Shown here: in pieces, positions 5,110 to 6,470 of the stretch
Layout of the letters: each line of letters begins with the position of its first letter
Position numbering within the stretch: position 1 is the first letter of the stretch
Assembly (NCBI GenBank): GCA_030950825.1
Contig: JAUZQT010000048.1
Span: forward strand, 1-6,470
Length of the DNA: 6,470 bases
Reading direction: 5' to 3'
DNA from: Mariprofundaceae bacterium
GTDB taxonomy: Bacteria; Pseudomonadota; Zetaproteobacteria; Mariprofundales; Mariprofundaceae
The notes under the pieces: generated by a model
What the model was told of the DNA's origin: nothing
The model's database searches: none
What the model saw: the letters and a program-made list of their open reading frames with translations, nothing else
Translations under genes and position numbers: made by a program

Positions 5110-6297
5110 TTGAAACCACAAACGATTGATGACTGGCTGAGTCAGCTTGGTCAGCCATCGGCGGATCGAGATTACAAACCTGGTCATGCGCGAATGCTGG
5201 CATTGCTTAAGCCCCTACATTGTAAGCGGCCTATTTTGCGTATTCGCATTGCAGGAACCAATGGTAAAGGCTCTACCGCATTTATGTTGGCTGCGGGTCT
5301 ACAAGCTGCTGGGCTCAAGGTGGGTTTATACACTTCACCGCACGTGCTGCATTTTCATGAACGAATTCGTATCAATAAAAAACCAATTAGCCACACTGAT
5401 TTATGGGCGTGTTTGGAGCATATCATGCCGATTGCATTATCGGTTGGCGCATCTTACTTTGAAGTGGCAACGGCGTTGGCGCTGCATCATTTTAGTGAGG
5501 CATCTGTTGATGTGGAGGTACTAGAGGCTGGTGTGGGCGCAAAATTGGATGCAACAACAGCTGTTGATGCGGATATGGCATTGATCACGCCGATAGGCTT
5601 GGATCATGAAGCGTGGCTGGGTAATACCCTTGCAAAGATTGCCGAAGAAAAAGCCCATGCTCTAAATGCTTGTCAGTGGGGCTTTAGTGCGCCACAAACA
5701 GCGGATGTTGCTAAAATTTTGAGACAGCATAAATCGGAGATAACATTCACCCAAGCGATTACAGCGTCATGCTCGATGCTTGGAGAGCACCAGAAAATCA
5801 ATGCAGGTTTGGCTTATGCCGCTTTGAAAACATTGCTTGCCACGCAGCATATCCGAAGCAATCAAGGCGTATTGAAAAATGCTGTGACACAAGCTATTGC
5901 ACCAGCTCGTTTGCAATATATTCAATATCAACAAACGCATATATGGCTGGATGCGGCGCATAATCGCCATGCTATCAAGGCTTTATTACCCACCCTGCCC
6001 GCACTGGCTTCTCCTTTTGATGCGGTGCTTGTTTATACACGCGAAGATCGAAGCCTGCTCAACGCATTGGACTTATTGCGCCCCTTCTCTCGATTATTGA
6101 TCAGCAATCGAGGTGAAGGCATCGATGTTGTTTGCCAAACACCCGAACAAGCATTAGTGCATATGTTAAAGAAACAACCTCGTGCGCGCATTTTATTGCT
6201 TGGTTCTTTTACCTCTGTTGCGGCGGCCTTGCGATGGTTGGACAGTCAATCACACACAACCACCATGCCAGGGCAATCGCATATAAAACACCCTTGA
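5110..6297 (+). CDS. folC: Folylpolyglutamate synthase / dihydrofolate synthase
   Basis: FolC ligates glutamate to dihydropteroate and extends the polyglutamate tail of folates using ATP. The 395-residue product is a Mur-ligase-type enzyme. Visible are the P-loop AGTNGKGST (48-56), TSPH (75-78) with metal ligand Ser76, LEAGVGAKLDAT (138-149) with Glu139, LDHEAWLG (164-171) with His166, the Lys expected to be carbamylated at 181, HQKINAGLA (227-235), ARLQ (266-269), LDAAHNRHA (280-288) and GSFTSV (365-370). Metal-ligand spacing equals that of the E. coli enzyme (Ser83, Glu146, His173, Lys188). Several usual positions differ: GGR is GAK, DATN is DATT, HNPH is HNRH, and the domain linker is shorter, making the protein some 25 residues shorter than E. 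coli FolC. The start is TTG 5110, since a TAA lies at 5104-5106 and the next ATG (residue 29) would remove the conserved N-terminus; no clear ribosome binding site is seen. Confidence 0.93.
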   Translation: MKPQTIDDWLSQLGQPSADRDYKPGHARMLALLKPLHCKRPILRIRIAGTNGKGSTAFMLAAGLQAAGLKVGLYTSPHVLHFHERIRINKKPISHTDLWACLEHIMPIALSVGASYFEVATALALHHFSEASVDVEVLEAGVGAKLDATTAVDADMALITPIGLDHEAWLGNTLAKIAEEKAHALNACQWGFSAPQTADVAKILRQHKSEITFTQAITASCSMLGEHQKINAGLAYAALKTLLATQHIRSNQGVLKNAVTQAIAPARLQYIQYQQTHIWLDAAHNRHAIKALLPTLPALASPFDAVLVYTREDRSLLNALDLLRPFSRLLISNRGEGIDVVCQTPEQALVHMLKKQPRARILLLGSFTSVAAALRWLDSQSHTTTMPGQSHIKHP

Positions 6298-6315
6298 CAT
6301 TATGCTTATACGATA

Positions 6316-6333
6316 GCCGGGTCAGATACCGGC
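6316..6333. repeat. Small GC inverted repeat after folC
   Basis: GCCGG (6316-6320) and CCGGC (6329-6333) can pair around an 8-nt loop 18 nt after the folC stop. No T-run follows on either strand, so it is not called a terminator; it might protect the 3' end of the operon message. Confidence 0.25.
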
Positions 6334-6360
6334 ACTGGGCTTGAGCGATTCCATCATTAT

Positions 6361-6392
6361 AAAAAGATCAAGGCTTACCAAGTGTATTTGAT
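6361..6392 (-). terminator. Possible weak minus-strand terminator
   Basis: On the minus strand ATCAA (6392-6388) pairs with TTGAT (6371-6367), with an inner CTT/AAG pairing (6382-6374), followed by a U-run opposite AAAAA at 6361-6365. It lies just past the stop codon of the putative minus-strand reading frame ending at 6398. The stem is short and AT-rich, so this is tentative. Confidence 0.28.
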
Positions 6393-6410
6393 GCGTTTTA
6401 TGCAAAACGC
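6393..6410. repeat. Inverted repeat GCGTTTT-ATGC-AAAACGC
   Basis: Two 7-base arms flank a 4-nt loop, an exact hairpin on either strand. It overlaps the stop codon of the putative minus-strand gene and is not followed by a T-run. It may contribute to transcript termination between convergent genes. Confidence 0.3.
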
Positions 6411-6470
6411 TGAGTGAGGATGTTTTCAAGAGAAAATCCTTCCTTGATGACACCTAAAGCGACTGCAGGA
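6398..6470 (-). CDS. Possible 3' end of a convergent gene, unidentified
   Basis: The minus strand is open from the right edge for 23 codons to a TAA at 6398-6400; the tail reads PAVALGVIKEGFSLENILTQ and then RFA. It looks like an ordinary amphipathic protein C-terminus, and a weak terminator-like structure follows, which suits a gene convergent with folC. Twenty-three open codons are not strong evidence and I do not recognise the family. The opposite strand offers a competing short frame (ATG 6420) with no spaced ribosome binding site. Confidence 0.3.
   Translation of the reverse strand, partial: PAVALGVIKEGFSLENILTQRFA

Noticed and set aside
6294..6315. Perfect TTGACA at the folC stop as a -35 box
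   Set aside because: No -10-like hexamer lies 16-18 nt downstream (the position reads CCGGGT), and no plus-strand gene follows clearly.
6132..6344. Plus-strand 70-codon frame overlapping the folC end
   Set aside because: Most of it is an alternate frame of folC and it has no ribosome binding site or recognisable domain.

Overview
The window is a compact, co-directional housekeeping operon from a proteobacterium, with a decayed mobile-element region upstream of it. The order trpF-trpB-trpA-(MBL-fold hydrolase)-accD-folC is a variant of the trpFBA-accD-folC block seen in many beta- and gammaproteobacteria and some related lineages. Base composition is moderate (by eye a little under half G+C). 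I cannot fix the class from sequence alone; a gamma- or zetaproteobacterium-like organism is my best guess.

Region 1-360 is mobile-element debris. On the minus strand lies a 5'-disrupted fragment of an IS66-like transposase, cut off by the window edge at position 1. Its upstream end is interrupted by a 72-bp element (285-356) with imperfect 13-bp terminal inverted repeats and a perfect TTAG direct repeat on each side, the signature of a MITE-like insertion. Region 361-710 has no convincing gene. It holds a perfect 19-bp palindrome, a tiny minus-strand ORF with a good ribosome binding site, a weak AT-rich hairpin with a T-run, and a perfect 10-bp inverted repeat in what would be the trpF leader.

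Region 711-5081 is tightly packed. trpF, trpB and trpA encode the late steps of tryptophan synthesis. trpB/trpA and trpA/MBL gene each overlap by ATGA, so the MBL gene is translationally coupled to the tryptophan synthase genes. The MBL gene resembles class II cyclic-nucleotide phosphodiesterases and carries a full metal-ligand set. accD (carboxyltransferase beta subunit of acetyl-CoA carboxylase) follows with a clear ribosome binding site, then folC (folylpolyglutamate/dihydrofolate synthase) from a TTG start. No trpE, trpG, trpD or trpC lies in the window.

Region 6298-6470 is mostly intergenic. Its right edge may contain the last 23 codons of a convergent minus-strand gene, followed by a weak minus-strand terminator. 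I found no CRISPR array, tRNA or rRNA. The parts that could be new are the coupled MBL hydrolase and the small TTAG-flanked element; neither by itself demonstrates a novel system.
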